This document shows positions 54,842 through 63,733 of a DNA stretch of 64,000 bases, piece by piece; position 1 is the stretch's first letter, and each line of letters starts with the position of its first letter. Both the position numbers and the translations under genes were made by a program. Source of the stretch: Costertonia aggregata (lineage in GTDB: Bacteria; Bacteroidota; Bacteroidia; Flavobacteriales; Flavobacteriaceae); assembly GCF_013402795.1 (NCBI RefSeq), contig NZ_CP058595.1, positions 3,016,001 to 3,080,000 of the forward strand. Direction: 5' to 3'. The notes under the pieces are model-generated. The model was given only the letters and a program-made list of their open reading frames with translations, was not told the origin of the DNA and made no database searches.

Positions 54842-56269
54842 TTATTTCCTGTAATCCAGGGCAGGCGCCCTATCGCCGAGTAGTGGAATGTATTCAAAAT
54901 CTGCCCCACGGCGCTCTAAAAATTCCTCTTTGGCCTTTTGTACCAATGCTTTGTTCTGAAACAAATCAATGGCGGTTAGGGTCAATGTCTTTGCCGCTAC
55001 CATCATTCCCTTATTCCCTATGGATGTACCGCCCGCTGCAACGGCCTGCCAACTATGGGCGGGAGTACCAGGTACCCATGTCGCTGCCCCCATTCCCACG
55101 GTGGGTACGGAAAAGCTAACATCGCCCACGTCGGTCGAACCATAGGCTTTAGCCTCAGTTTTATAAGGTTGTATGTTTTTTGCCGTATTCAAATTTACTT
55201 CATCATACCCTAGACTTGCAGCTATTTTATCGGCAAACGCCTTTTCTTCCGCAGTATAGCTGATGCCCCCAATTTTGGAAAGGTTGTCATGCATCAATTT
55301 TTGCAAGGTGAGATTTGGTAACAGCTCATGCGTACCACCTATCATTTCATAATCCATGGTAGTACCCGTACCCAAGGCCGCACCTTCGGCTGCTTTTACC
55401 ATGCGATCAAAAATATCAATGACTACGTCCCTTTTATTGTGACGGGCATAATAGTATACCTCGGCAAAATCAGGGACCACGTTCGGTGCCTTTCCTCCCG
55501 AGGTAATCACGTAATGTATTCTTGCCTTTTCGTCAACATGTTCGCGCATCATATTTACCATTACGTTCATGGCCTCAACACCGTCCAGCGCAGAACGGCC
55601 TTTTTCAGGGGAGCCTGCGGCATGTGCGGAAACACCGTAAAATCTAAATTTGGCCGATTTATTGGCCAAGGCTGCACCGGCACTGGCTGCGTTCTTAGCC
55701 CCAGGATGCCAATGCAAAGCAATATCCACGTCGTTGAAAAGGCCTTCACGAACCATGTATACCTTACCGGAGCCACCTTCTTCGGCTGGGCAACCATAAA
55801 AACGTATGGTTCCTTTTACGTTGTTGGTCTTCATCCAATTTTTAACCGAAATTGCGGCAGCTGTCGAAGCTGTGCCGAACAAATGATGGCCGCAGGCATG
55901 CCCCGCAGCTTTACCTCCCGATTTTTTTTCGGGAACCGCTTGTTGCGATAGTCCCGGTAGCGCATCGTATTCGCCTAGAATGGCAATTACCGGGCTTCCG
56001 CTCCCATATTCTGCCGTGAACGCCGTAGGAATCCCCGCCACACCTTTTTTTATGGTAAAGCCTTCATCGCTTAATGTTTTTTGTAAAAGGGCAGAGCTTT
56101 CTTTTTCCAAATATCCCATTTCGGCCAGATTCCATATTTGTTGGGCGATATCCCCATAGGTTTCACTTTTTTTGTCCAGCTCATCGATAACGTCGTCGAC
56201 TTTTTTTTGAGCGGATATGCTATTGAAAGAAACAAGTACGGTTGCCAAGGCAAAAAGAACATTTTTCAT
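54842..56269 (-). CDS. Exported M20-family amidohydrolase (AbgB-like)
   Basis: A 475-residue exported protein: signal peptide MKNVLFALATVLVSFNSISAQ and a M20D peptidase domain. Zinc ligands and catalytic residues are in AGHACGHHLFG, FYGCPAEEGGSGKVY and ALHWHPGAKN. A dimerisation insert follows (GVSAHAAGSPEKGRSALDGV), then GSTDVGDVSFSVPTVGMG. It resembles aminobenzoyl-glutamate hydrolases. Substrate and location (periplasm) are inferred. Confidence 0.88.
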   Translation of the reverse strand: MKNVLFALATVLVSFNSISAQKKVDDVIDELDKKSETYGDIAQQIWNLAEMGYLEKESSALLQKTLSDEGFTIKKGVAGIPTAFTAEYGSGSPVIAILGEYDALPGLSQQAVPEKKSGGKAAGHACGHHLFGTASTAAAISVKNWMKTNNVKGTIRFYGCPAEEGGSGKVYMVREGLFNDVDIALHWHPGAKNAASAGAALANKSAKFRFYGVSAHAAGSPEKGRSALDGVEAMNVMVNMMREHVDEKARIHYVITSGGKAPNVVPDFAEVYYYARHNKRDVVIDIFDRMVKAAEGAALGTGTTMDYEMIGGTHELLPNLTLQKLMHDNLSKIGGISYTAEEKAFADKIAASLGYDEVNLNTAKNIQPYKTEAKAYGSTDVGDVSFSVPTVGMGAATWVPGTPAHSWQAVAAGGTSIGNKGMMVAAKTLTLTAIDLFQNKALVQKAKEEFLERRGADFEYIPLLGDRAPALDYRK

Positions 56270-56351
56270 AAGGTTGAATTTTGTAATAAATTGAGAATGG
56301 AATCATCAAAAAATCGAGTTGACAGTAAATGGATTTCAATATATAGAAAAC

Positions 56352-58046
56352 TTATAAAAGTTCATATACGATAGATTGATATGGTTCAAGGTAAAAACTT
56401 CCTTTTTCATGTGGCGTCTCCACATCGTCATTGGAAATCAGAACTTTTGCCCTATCGAACATCAATCCTTCCAATTTAAAGGAAATACCTTTGGTAGAAA
56501 AACTCAATAGCACCAAGTATTTAGTATTCTCCCATGTTCTTGTATATGCATAAACCTCTTCACTTTCTGGCAACAACAAATCATACTTACCGTATACGAG
56601 CCCCAGATGGGTTTTGCGTATATGTACCATTTGGCGAAAGTAATTAAGTACCGAGGTTTTATCGACTTCTTGCTCGGCCACGTTGAGCCCTTCGGTATAA
56701 TTATCGTTTACTTTTATCCATGGTTTTTGCGATGAAAACCCGGCATGTTGGGTCGCATCCCATTGCATTGGTGTTCTCGCATTGTCGCGGCTGGCATGTT
56801 TTTCGTTCTCGATAAAATCTTCCAAATTCTCACCGTTGCTTTTGGCCATTTCAAAACGGTTGAGGGTATTGATGTCCCGATAGTCGGTAATATTTTTAAA
56901 ATTGATATTGGTCATACCAATTTCTTCCCCATAATAAAAATACGGTGTGCCACGCATGGTCAATAAAAAGGTCTGTAGCATGGTGGCAGAGTTGTACCAA
57001 TGTGTTTTGGAATCGTTTCCCCATCTGCTAACGCTTCTCGGAAAATCATGGTTGTTCAAATATAGGCTTCCCCAGCCTTCTTCGGCAAATACGGCATCCC
57101 ATTTGGAATGTATGGCTTTAAACTCGGTTAATTTCCATTTTTCCTTGTTCATCCAAAACACCTCGTCTTGCTCTCGGTCCAATGACATCAGGTCAAAATG
57201 GAAGAACATATCCAATTCCTCCCTATGCTCTGCAACAAAATCCAGGGCTTGGTCTGTGGTCACACCTGGGGCTTCGCCCACGGTCATCACGTCGTATTTG
57301 CTTAGAACTTGTGTATGCATTTCGTACAGATACTCATGCAATTTAGGGCCATTTGCATAAAAGGGAATAAAATTCTCATTGAACTCCTTGGGTAGCTCCG
57401 GATAGTTGATGTCCTTTGATATAAAAGGAATGACATCCATCCGAAACCCATCAACACCTTTGTTGAACCAAAATTTCATGATATCATAAATCTCCTGCCT
57501 CAATTTTTGATTTTCCCATTTTAAGTCGGGCTGTTTTACCGAAAAATAGTGTAGGTAATAGGCATCAGTGGTTTTATCATATTTCCATGCATTGCCATCT
57601 ATATCAAAATAGCTCCATCTTTTTGGCGGAGTACCCTTTTCCGCTGGCCACCAATGGTAATAGTCCCTGTACGGATTGTCCCGGGATTTCTTTGATTCAA
57701 CAAACCATTTATGCTCGTCACTGCTATGGTTGACCACCAAATCCATCACCAGTTTTAGCCCACGTTCCTTAATCCCAGAGAGTAGGGCATCAAATTCTGC
57801 CATAGTACCGAATTCTGCCATGATGGAGCGATAATCGCTTATGTCATACCCATTATCGTCGTTGGGAGATTCATAGACCGGGTTCAGCCAAATGATGTCT
57901 ACCCCCAAACTTTTGATATAATCCAGTCTTTGTGCTATACCATTTATATCTCCGATACCATTACCGGAGGTATCTTGAAAACTACGTGGATAAATTTGGT
58001 AGACTATGCCCTCTTTCCACCATTGGCGATTAACTTTTTTAGTCAT
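56352..58046 (-). CDS. GH13 alpha-glucosidase (oligo-1,6-glucosidase type)
   Basis: A 564-residue cytosolic enzyme with the four conserved regions of GH13: DLVVNHSS, GFRMDVIPF (nucleophile Asp), TVGEAPG (acid/base Glu) and NNHDFPR (second Asp). N-terminal WWKEGIVYQIYPRSFQDTSG is typical of oligo-1,6-glucosidases and alpha-glucosidases. The VIP after the nucleophile region (GFRMDVIPF) suggests alpha-1,6 preference as in oligo-1,6-glucosidase, with no certainty. It stands alone, without a maltose cluster in the window. An upstream Met at 58052 is possible. Confidence 0.9.
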   Translation of the reverse strand: MTKKVNRQWWKEGIVYQIYPRSFQDTSGNGIGDINGIAQRLDYIKSLGVDIIWLNPVYESPNDDNGYDISDYRSIMAEFGTMAEFDALLSGIKERGLKLVMDLVVNHSSDEHKWFVESKKSRDNPYRDYYHWWPAEKGTPPKRWSYFDIDGNAWKYDKTTDAYYLHYFSVKQPDLKWENQKLRQEIYDIMKFWFNKGVDGFRMDVIPFISKDINYPELPKEFNENFIPFYANGPKLHEYLYEMHTQVLSKYDVMTVGEAPGVTTDQALDFVAEHREELDMFFHFDLMSLDREQDEVFWMNKEKWKLTEFKAIHSKWDAVFAEEGWGSLYLNNHDFPRSVSRWGNDSKTHWYNSATMLQTFLLTMRGTPYFYYGEEIGMTNINFKNITDYRDINTLNRFEMAKSNGENLEDFIENEKHASRDNARTPMQWDATQHAGFSSQKPWIKVNDNYTEGLNVAEQEVDKTSVLNYFRQMVHIRKTHLGLVYGKYDLLLPESEEVYAYTRTWENTKYLVLLSFSTKGISFKLEGLMFDRAKVLISNDDVETPHEKGSFYLEPYQSIVYELL

Positions 58047-58240
58047 GATCAATATTAAGAAGATTAAATATAGGATTTCTTCGTGTCTAAAAAAGTAACA
58101 TAATCCAATTATTTACACTACAACGATTGCGAAAAGCATGTATTCATGTATTTACTTATTTTAGGATTTTAAGTTAATTTTTTTATAACAAACCCCTGTA
58201 AACAATATCCTTGGATTATCTTTAATAAGAAGACAAGCCC

Positions 58241-58750
58241 ATGATACGCTCGTTACCGTTTATACTTGTTTTGTTAATGGCCCTACAGTTGCGAGGTCAG
58301 CAGACCGTTGATGATTTGAAACGACCGAAGGGAGTGCTTCAAATATCAGGTTTTTCATATCCTATTTTTTTTGACGGTGAGACCCATTCTTCCTTTTTGT
58401 TGGATTATGAATTAAATAAAAACCTTGGTGTACAATTACGCGGTTTTTACGATACCTATTTGATTTCCAATAGGACACGGTTTGATTTTCTTGGCAAATA
58501 TTATTTCACTAAAAAGATGTACATTCTGTCTGGTATACAGATAGAAATGGAACAAGCAAAAATAAACAATGCAACGCCACGGCCTCCAAGAGTAGGTATA
58601 CAGTATGGTATGGGGTATGAGGTAAATCCCAACCTGATACTAGAGGGCAAGGGGAATATACAAATCAACAAATCGTCTATGGGTAGTTTTGGCGAGTATG
58701 TTATCCCAACGCCCCAAGTGTATACATTAGGCGGTAAGCTTAAATTTTGA
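58241..58750 (+). CDS. Exported outer-membrane beta-barrel-like protein
   Basis: A 169-residue protein: signal peptide (LPFILVLLMALQLRGQ) and a chain of amphipathic beta-strands ending in a terminal aromatic strand (VYTLGGKLKF), typical of small outer-membrane barrels. No family motif recognised. It converges on xerD with a 4-base gap. Confidence 0.65.
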   Translation: MIRSLPFILVLLMALQLRGQQTVDDLKRPKGVLQISGFSYPIFFDGETHSSFLLDYELNKNLGVQLRGFYDTYLISNRTRFDFLGKYYFTKKMYILSGIQIEMEQAKINNATPRPPRVGIQYGMGYEVNPNLILEGKGNIQINKSSMGSFGEYVIPTPQVYTLGGKLKF

Positions 58751-58754
58751 TTTT

Positions 58755-59651
58755 TCAGGACCTCGGGTGGTAGGTGTTCATAACATCCGCTAAATGGGTA
58801 CGATCTACGTGCATGTAAACTTCTGTAGTTGTAATACTTTCATGTCCCAACATTTGTTGAATAGCTCTCAAATCTGCGCCATTTTCCAATAAGTGGGTGG
58901 CAAAGGAATGTCTAAACGTATGTGGACTAATATTTTTTTTGAGATTTATTTTCTTGGCAAGATCTTTTACGATGGTAAAAACCATGGCACGGGTAAGCTG
59001 TTTGCCTCGACGATTTAAAAATAGAATATCTTCATAACCTTTCTGGATATTTTGATGTACCCTTACATGCTGCCTGTATATACTGATGTATTTTTTATTC
59101 ACATTGTGAATGGGTACAAAACGTTCTTTATCCCCTTTACCGGTTACTTTTATAAAGTCCTCATCAAAAAACAGGTCGGAAATCTTAAGATGTATCAATT
59201 CGGAAACACGTAGGCCACAGCCATACAAGGTTTCTAGCATGGCCCGGTTGCGTTCACCTTCGGGCTTGGAAAGGTCAATGGCTTCAATAAGTTCGGTTAT
59301 TTCGTTAGCTGACAGGGTATCTGGGAGTTTTCTACCAATTTTAGGGGATTCAATCAAGTCCATGGGGTTGTCTTCCCGATAATCCTCGAAGACCAGATAG
59401 GAAAAAAAGCTCTTAAGACCGGAAATAATCCGTGCTTGCGATCTAGGGTTCACTACTTTGGCAATCTCGTAAACAAATTGCTGGATTGTTGATTTGGTTA
59501 CATGTAAGGGATTTTCGGAAATCTTTTGGGCCTCTAGGTACTGTTCAAGTTTCTCAACATCCCTTATATAGTTTTGAATGGAGTTGTCGGACAGCCCACG
59601 TTCTATCTTTAAATAGTGCTTATGGTCCAAAATGGCTTGCTTCCAGTTCAT
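58755..59651 (-). CDS. xerD: Tyrosine recombinase XerD
   Basis: A 298-residue tyrosine recombinase that resolves chromosome dimers at dif with XerC and FtsK. The SAM-like N-terminal domain (KHYLKIERGLSDNSIQNYI) is followed by the catalytic set: Arg in YGCGLRVSELIHL, Lys in VTGKGDKERFVP, HxxR in SPHTFRHSFATHLLENGAD, His in MLGHESITTTEVYMHV, and the nucleophilic Tyr in that last motif. Length matches family members. Its -7 element (TATATTTG, plus 59656-59663) is 4 bases from the ATG, so the message is likely leaderless. In related genomes xerD often lies next to aroQ; here beta-barrel genes separate them. Confidence 0.94.
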   Translation of the reverse strand: MNWKQAILDHKHYLKIERGLSDNSIQNYIRDVEKLEQYLEAQKISENPLHVTKSTIQQFVYEIAKVVNPRSQARIISGLKSFFSYLVFEDYREDNPMDLIESPKIGRKLPDTLSANEITELIEAIDLSKPEGERNRAMLETLYGCGLRVSELIHLKISDLFFDEDFIKVTGKGDKERFVPIHNVNKKYISIYRQHVRVHQNIQKGYEDILFLNRRGKQLTRAMVFTIVKDLAKKINLKKNISPHTFRHSFATHLLENGADLRAIQQMLGHESITTTEVYMHVDRTHLADVMNTYHPRS

Positions 59652-59655
59652 GGCT

Positions 59656-59663
59656 CAAATATA
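59656..59663 (-). promoter_or_regulatory. -7 element of xerD, 4 bases from the start codon
   Basis: TATATTTG on the minus strand; transcription would begin at or beside the ATG at 59651. Confidence 0.5.
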
Positions 59664-59749
59664 GCCTAGATTTTAGGGTTTATATCGCTTAAATATCCGA
59701 TTAGGCACATTTGACAACATTTTCCTACACTTTCACAACTAAAATAGCT

Positions 59750-59776
59750 TTGATAACGTATCTAGATATAAGTTTG
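59750..59776 (+). promoter_or_regulatory. Promoter of the first small beta-barrel gene
   Basis: TTG at 59750-59752, 16 bases, then TAAGTTTG at 59769-59776. Leader of about 30 bases to the ATG at 59811. Confidence 0.6.
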
Positions 59777-59810
59777 GCAAAAATTTATCAAAACAATTAA
59801 AAACAAACAC

Positions 59811-60332
59811 ATGAAAAAAGTAATTTTAGTAGCAGCATTGGCACTATTTGGATATGGTGTAAATGCACAAGACGGTGGCGGGCAAACAGACCAAGGCAGT
59901 TGGTTGATTGAAGCCAATACAAATTTTGGCGCAGCTGCCGGTGGTAATACTGCTTTCCAATTTATAACAGTAGATGGCAATACCTTATGGAACATTGGTT
60001 TTGAAGGAGGGTATTTTGTAGCTGAAAACTTGGCCATTAAAGCAGGTTTAGGTTATGGGGATGGAGATGGTGTTGAAGGTACTTTTGGGTATAAAATTGG
60101 TGGTAAGTACTACATAAACGGACAGATACCCGTTGCTTTGGACTTGAACGGTTCCTCATCTGACGGTACCAATGCAATGTTCGTTGGCCTACAAGCCGGT
60201 TATGCTATATTTTTAGGCGACAATGTGAGCATTGAACCAGGTCTTAGATATGACTACGGCCTAAATGAAGGAGCTGGAGATGGCGATTTTAATCCATTAT
60301 CTTTAAATGTAGGTTTCGCACTTCATTTTTAA
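59811..60332 (+). CDS. Outer-membrane beta-barrel protein
   Basis: A 173-residue protein: signal peptide MKKVILVAALALFGYGVNAQ and eight predicted amphipathic strands (GSWLIEANTNFG, NIGFEGGYFVAENLAIK, GYKIGGKYYI, LQAGYAIFLGDNVSIEPGLR), ending in a C-terminal aromatic strand (LNVGFALHF). OmpA/OmpW-like small barrel. Its nearest relative in the window is the frameshifted gene at 60471. The function is unknown. Confidence 0.8.
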   Translation: MKKVILVAALALFGYGVNAQDGGGQTDQGSWLIEANTNFGAAAGGNTAFQFITVDGNTLWNIGFEGGYFVAENLAIKAGLGYGDGDGVEGTFGYKIGGKYYINGQIPVALDLNGSSSDGTNAMFVGLQAGYAIFLGDNVSIEPGLRYDYGLNEGAGDGDFNPLSLNVGFALHF

Positions 60333-60356
60333 GAATCAGATAGAAAATAATCCAAC

Positions 60357-60386
60357 AAAAAAGGCAGCTCTTCGGCTGCCTTTTTT
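60357..60386 (+). terminator. Terminator after the first beta-barrel gene
   Basis: Stem GGCAGC / GCTGCC inside A and T runs, 25 bases after the stop. Confidence 0.85.
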
Positions 60387-60470
60387 ATTTTAAAAATATT
60401 GGTACAAAGTAATCAAGCCGATCATTTAAATAAATACTTTTGTTTTGTTGAACAAGTAAAACAATACATC

Positions 60471-60969
60471 ATGAAAAAAATAACGATTACCTTATTTGCA
60501 CTTTTAGTTTCCATTTGTATGAAGGCCCAGACCGAACAAGGCACTTTTTTGATTGAAGCCAATACAGGTTTTGGTGGAGTTGCCTCACATACTGCCAATA
60601 CAAGCTTTAGCTTGGTATCAGTAGACGGTGAGACCACTTTTACGGTAGGTGCGGAAGGAGGATATTTTGTAGCTGACGATTTGGCCGTTAAAGTGGGTTT
60701 GGGCTATGCGGATAACAACGAAGCATTTTCTTATAAGGCAGGATTAAAATATTACATTGTAGGCGCAACCAGTGCAATTGGATATTGCAGGAGCTACGGC
60801 CATAGGTGACCAAAACCCTTTATGGCTAGGTGCACAGGCAGGTTATGCCATATTTTTGAACGACTATATTTCCATAGAGCCCGGTCTACGGTACAATTAC
60901 AGCCTAAATCAAGATTTTACAGACTTGGGCGTATTGGAATTTAATATTGGATTTGCCATATTTCTTTAA
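60471..60969 (+). pseudogene. Frameshifted outer-membrane beta-barrel gene
   Basis: A paralogue of the gene at 59811, broken by a single frameshift. The first part (signal peptide KKITITLFALLVSICMKAQ, then EGGYFVADDLAVKVGLGYAD, GLKYYIVGAT) runs in one frame and stops at 60809. The rest (PVQLDIAGATAIGD, then LGAQAGYAIFLNDYISIEPG, ending FNIGFAIFL) continues in the next frame from about 60768. Aligned to the intact paralogue, one extra base at 60764-60770 (around GCAACCA) restores a full-length protein. It may be a real disablement, a phase-variable switch or a sequencing error; the sequence alone cannot tell. Promoter TACTTTTG at 60435-60442. Confidence 0.75.
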
Positions 60970-60994
60970 AAATCAATAAAAAATATGTTTTCTT

Positions 60995-61024
60995 TTGGTG
61001 TCTTAAAGAAAAAAAATAGCTTTG
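60995..61024 (+). promoter_or_regulatory. Promoter of the third beta-barrel gene
   Basis: TTG at 60995-60997, a 19-base spacer, TAGCTTTG at 61017-61024; full consensus match. Confidence 0.65.
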
Positions 61025-61053
61025 AACTATATTAACACTATAATTGAACACTT

Positions 61054-61518
61054 ATGAAAAATTTAGTTTTAACAGTATTGGCAGTAATTGCTTTTAGTGC
61101 AAATACAATGAATGCACAGTCATCTTATTCAACAGCGGTTGGTCTTGGAATAGATTTTGGGGATGGGAGCACATTTGTGGGACCTAGCGCCAAATTTTTT
61201 CTAGCGGAAGAACACGCTCTTGAGGCAGATATTTTGTTTGCAGACGGTTCAACTTTGATTCAAGGGTTTTACGAGTATCACGGACCTATTACCGGAGCGG
61301 ATGGTTTAAAATGGTATGCAGGTATTGGTCCGGGCTTTAATTTGTTTGATGGTGGTTCAAATTTCCTGTTACGACCTATTGTTGGCCTTGATTTTAAGAT
61401 CAATGATGTGCCATTGGCCTTTTCTTTTGATTGGAGACCGGCCATGATATTTTTTGATGGTGATTCTGATTTTGAAGCAGCGAGATTTGGATTAGGCTTT
61501 AGATATGCCTTTAACTAG
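61054..61518 (+). CDS. Outer-membrane beta-barrel protein
   Basis: A 154-residue protein: signal peptide MKNLVLTVLAVIAFSANTMNAQ, then strands of a small barrel (SSYSTAVGLGIDFGDGS, GLKWYAGIGPGFNLFDGG, FDWRPAMIFFDGDSDF) and a C-terminal aromatic strand (FGLGFRYAFN). It is from a different subgroup than the preceding two. Function unknown. Confidence 0.78.
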   Translation: MKNLVLTVLAVIAFSANTMNAQSSYSTAVGLGIDFGDGSTFVGPSAKFFLAEEHALEADILFADGSTLIQGFYEYHGPITGADGLKWYAGIGPGFNLFDGGSNFLLRPIVGLDFKINDVPLAFSFDWRPAMIFFDGDSDFEAARFGLGFRYAFN

Positions 61519-61542
61519 AATCGGTATAATTTATGAAAACTT

Positions 61543-61570
61543 AAAAGCGGAAGTCAACTTCCGCTTTTTT
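61543..61570 (+). terminator. Terminator after the third beta-barrel gene
   Basis: Stem AAAAGCGGAAGT / ACTTCCGCTTTT with a 2-base loop and T-run, 24 bases after the stop. Confidence 0.85.
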
Positions 61571-61725
61571 TATGCGTTATAATTTCATTTTCCATTACTT
61601 TTTTAAAACGGGTATATGATTCTTTTCCGGTATTGGTACAATAAAACCTCCCGTTCATCAGTTGTATAGTGATTTTGAAGCTTATCGTGGCATTGAGCTA
61701 CGTTTCAAACCAAACCAAAAAACCA

Positions 61726-62238
61726 ATGAAAAATATTTTAGTACTTACGGCAATGCTTTTTTTCGGGTGTTTCTCGCAAGCCCAAGTAGATAGAACCAAT
61801 TTTAGGGCAGGTATCAATGGCGGACTTGTTATGGGCGATCTTTCCGAAGCCTACAGCCTTAATCTTGGTTTTGATGTGTATTTGCATTGGGGGCTTTCTG
61901 AAGAGATAGATTTAGGCTTGACTACCGGATTCAGCAATGTTTTTGGTGAAAAACAAACGATATCGGCAGGTGGAGTTTCAGTCGAAACGAAATTTGATAA
62001 TATTCAATACCTGCCATTGGCCGCTTCGTTACGTATTTACCCCTTTACAGGTTTTAAATTGGGTGGGGATCTAGGTTATGCGGTTGGTATAAATTCCGGA
62101 AATGATGGCGGTCTGTATTATAGGCCAACTATTGGGGTTGATATCAATGGTTCAACAGAATTGAATGTTTCCTATGCTGTCGTGGACAGTGATATCGATA
62201 TATCTTCGGCCCTTGTGGGGATTTTGTTTTTGTTTTAA
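61726..62238 (+). CDS. Outer-membrane beta-barrel protein
   Basis: A 170-residue protein: signal peptide MKNILVLTAMLFFGCFSQAQ, then strands (RAGINGGLVMGDLSEAYSLN, YLPLAASLRIYPFTGFKLGG, YRPTIGVDINGSTELNVSYA) ending in SSALVGILFLF. The C-terminal aromatic residue suits Bam recognition. I start at the ATG at 61726 (signal peptide). Function unknown. Confidence 0.78.
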   Translation: MKNILVLTAMLFFGCFSQAQVDRTNFRAGINGGLVMGDLSEAYSLNLGFDVYLHWGLSEEIDLGLTTGFSNVFGEKQTISAGGVSVETKFDNIQYLPLAASLRIYPFTGFKLGGDLGYAVGINSGNDGGLYYRPTIGVDINGSTELNVSYAVVDSDIDISSALVGILFLF

Positions 62239-62242
62239 ATCC

Positions 62243-62269
62243 TTGCCCCTTAAATTATTATTATTTTTG
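62243..62269 (+). promoter_or_regulatory. Promoter of aroQ, 4 bases from the start codon
   Basis: TTG at 62243-62245, 16 bases, then TATTTTTG at 62262-62269. The ATG at 62274 follows 4 bases later, so the transcript should be leaderless. Confidence 0.55.
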
Positions 62270-62273
62270 GACT

Positions 62274-62687
62274 ATGAAAATCATAATAATCAACGGCCCC
62301 AATTTAAACCTCTTGGGAAAAAGAGAACCAGAAGTATATGGTAACAAAACCTTTGAGGATTACTTTTCTGAATTGCAGTTCACGTTCAAAAATGTACAGT
62401 TACAATATTTTCAATCAAATATAGAAGGGGAGTTGATATCCAAACTGCAAGAAGTAGGCTTCTCGTATGACGGGATAGTTCTTAATGCCGCTTCTTACAC
62501 ACATACCTCGGTTGGTTTGGGAGATGCGGTAAAAGCTATTGAAACCCCAGTCGTGGAGGTACATATTTCAAATACCCACAAACGGGAAGACTTTAGGCAT
62601 GTTTCTTACATTTCCCCTAGCGCCAAAGGAGTGATCTTGGGTTTTGGCCTTCAAAGTTATGACTTGGCCATACAGAGTTTTTTATAA
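62274..62687 (+). CDS. aroQ: Type II 3-dehydroquinate dehydratase
   Basis: A 137-residue shikimate-pathway enzyme. Motifs: IIINGPNLNLLGKREPEVYG at the N terminus (including the flexible lid and catalytic Tyr), LQYFQSNIEGELI, the substrate-binding LNAASYTHTSVGLGDA, and the catalytic-His region EVHISNTHKREDFRHVS. Length is normal. Its last six bases overlap the convergent membrane protein gene. Confidence 0.96.
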   Translation: MKIIIINGPNLNLLGKREPEVYGNKTFEDYFSELQFTFKNVQLQYFQSNIEGELISKLQEVGFSYDGIVLNAASYTHTSVGLGDAVKAIETPVVEVHISNTHKREDFRHVSYISPSAKGVILGFGLQSYDLAIQSFL

Positions 62688-62984
62688 GTCATTTTTACCG
62701 GATTCTTTCACTATTTTTTTAAGGTCCATAGTTTTTTTGATACCAGCTCCTCCGGATATTAGGCCAAATATGATGAAAAGGCCCAGAACGGCCGCTTTGC
62801 CTCCCATGTCATACACTGCCCATAAAAGTGAATGAAGGCTCATTTGTTCATTGGAGTTCTCCCAAGCCGCCAAATCTTTGTAGATAAACACTCCTACGAT
62901 GATAAAAACAGCGCCAATGATTATTCCAACAAACATAGGTTTATTAGTGCTTCTAGACGATTTTCCGGTATACATGTTGCTCAT
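62682..62984 (-). CDS. Small two-helix membrane protein
   Basis: A 100-residue protein with two transmembrane helices (MFVGIIIGAVFIIVGVFIYK and AAVLGLFIIFGLISGGAG) and charged ends. No family recognised. It follows the zinc-ribbon protein gene by 10 bases on the same strand. Confidence 0.6.
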   Translation of the reverse strand: MSNMYTGKSSRSTNKPMFVGIIIGAVFIIVGVFIYKDLAAWENSNEQMSLHSLLWAVYDMGGKAAVLGLFIIFGLISGGAGIKKTMDLKKIVKESGKNDL

Positions 62985-62994
62985 GACTATATAT

Positions 62995-63669
62995 TTAATC
63001 GGTTTCTATTTCTGTAATGATGCCCGTAAAAGGTTGATTTTCATAATCAAAGCTTTCTAAACTTCTTTTTTTAATTCTTGGCAGGGAGGCTTTTATAAGC
63101 TCACCACTAAAATTTGACGTCTCAAGATCAAAACTAAAACCTTTCTCGTTGTTGTGATCTTTATGTCGTTGAAGCCAAACGGTATCCGCTTCAATCCGTT
63201 GTACCAAAAACCATGTGTCACCATACATAACGGAATTCGATTTTTCAATACCGCTGTACATGGCCTTTACCTTATCGCCCTTCGATATATTTTCAATGTC
63301 AGTGGCGGTAATGTATTCTTTGACCCCAAAACCCACAACAACTGCGGTAATGGTTAAAAGAAAAAAAAGCAATATGTAAAATCGCTTTGAAAATTTGAAC
63401 ATATTGGGCTGTAACCTAAGCTTAGGCTTTTCGGTATCGAAGTAATTGGCTATTTCATCCGTCCAAAGTACAGGAGCAATTTCTGTCTTGCTATGATGAC
63501 AAAACAAAATACCCGTTACTTTTTTAGTTGTTTTTGTGCCAAACGGGCTTTCTGTTCTTCTCTGATAAAAAGATAATTCCAAACAATTGTTGTTTCCGCA
63601 ATCCGGGCACTTTGTCGGAATCTTTTTCTCACCTATTGGATCGTAATAATCGGTAATTGTATAAAACAT
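62995..63669 (-). CDS. Membrane protein with N-terminal zinc ribbon
   Basis: A 224-residue protein. The N-terminal 45 residues carry a CPDCGNNNC cluster, with a second LFCHHS cluster near residue 55, suggesting a zinc ribbon. One transmembrane helix follows (FYILLFFLLTITAVVVGFGV), then a mainly beta-strand domain. Family not recognised; it forms a pair with the gene downstream. Confidence 0.65.
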   Translation of the reverse strand: MFYTITDYYDPIGEKKIPTKCPDCGNNNCLELSFYQRRTESPFGTKTTKKVTGILFCHHSKTEIAPVLWTDEIANYFDTEKPKLRLQPNMFKFSKRFYILLFFLLTITAVVVGFGVKEYITATDIENISKGDKVKAMYSGIEKSNSVMYGDTWFLVQRIEADTVWLQRHKDHNNEKGFSFDLETSNFSGELIKASLPRIKKRSLESFDYENQPFTGIITEIETD

Positions 63670-63733
63670 GGTTAAGAATCATAATATTCATGGACAAATA
63701 TTTGATTAATAACGAAAATTTGAATCCCTTATT

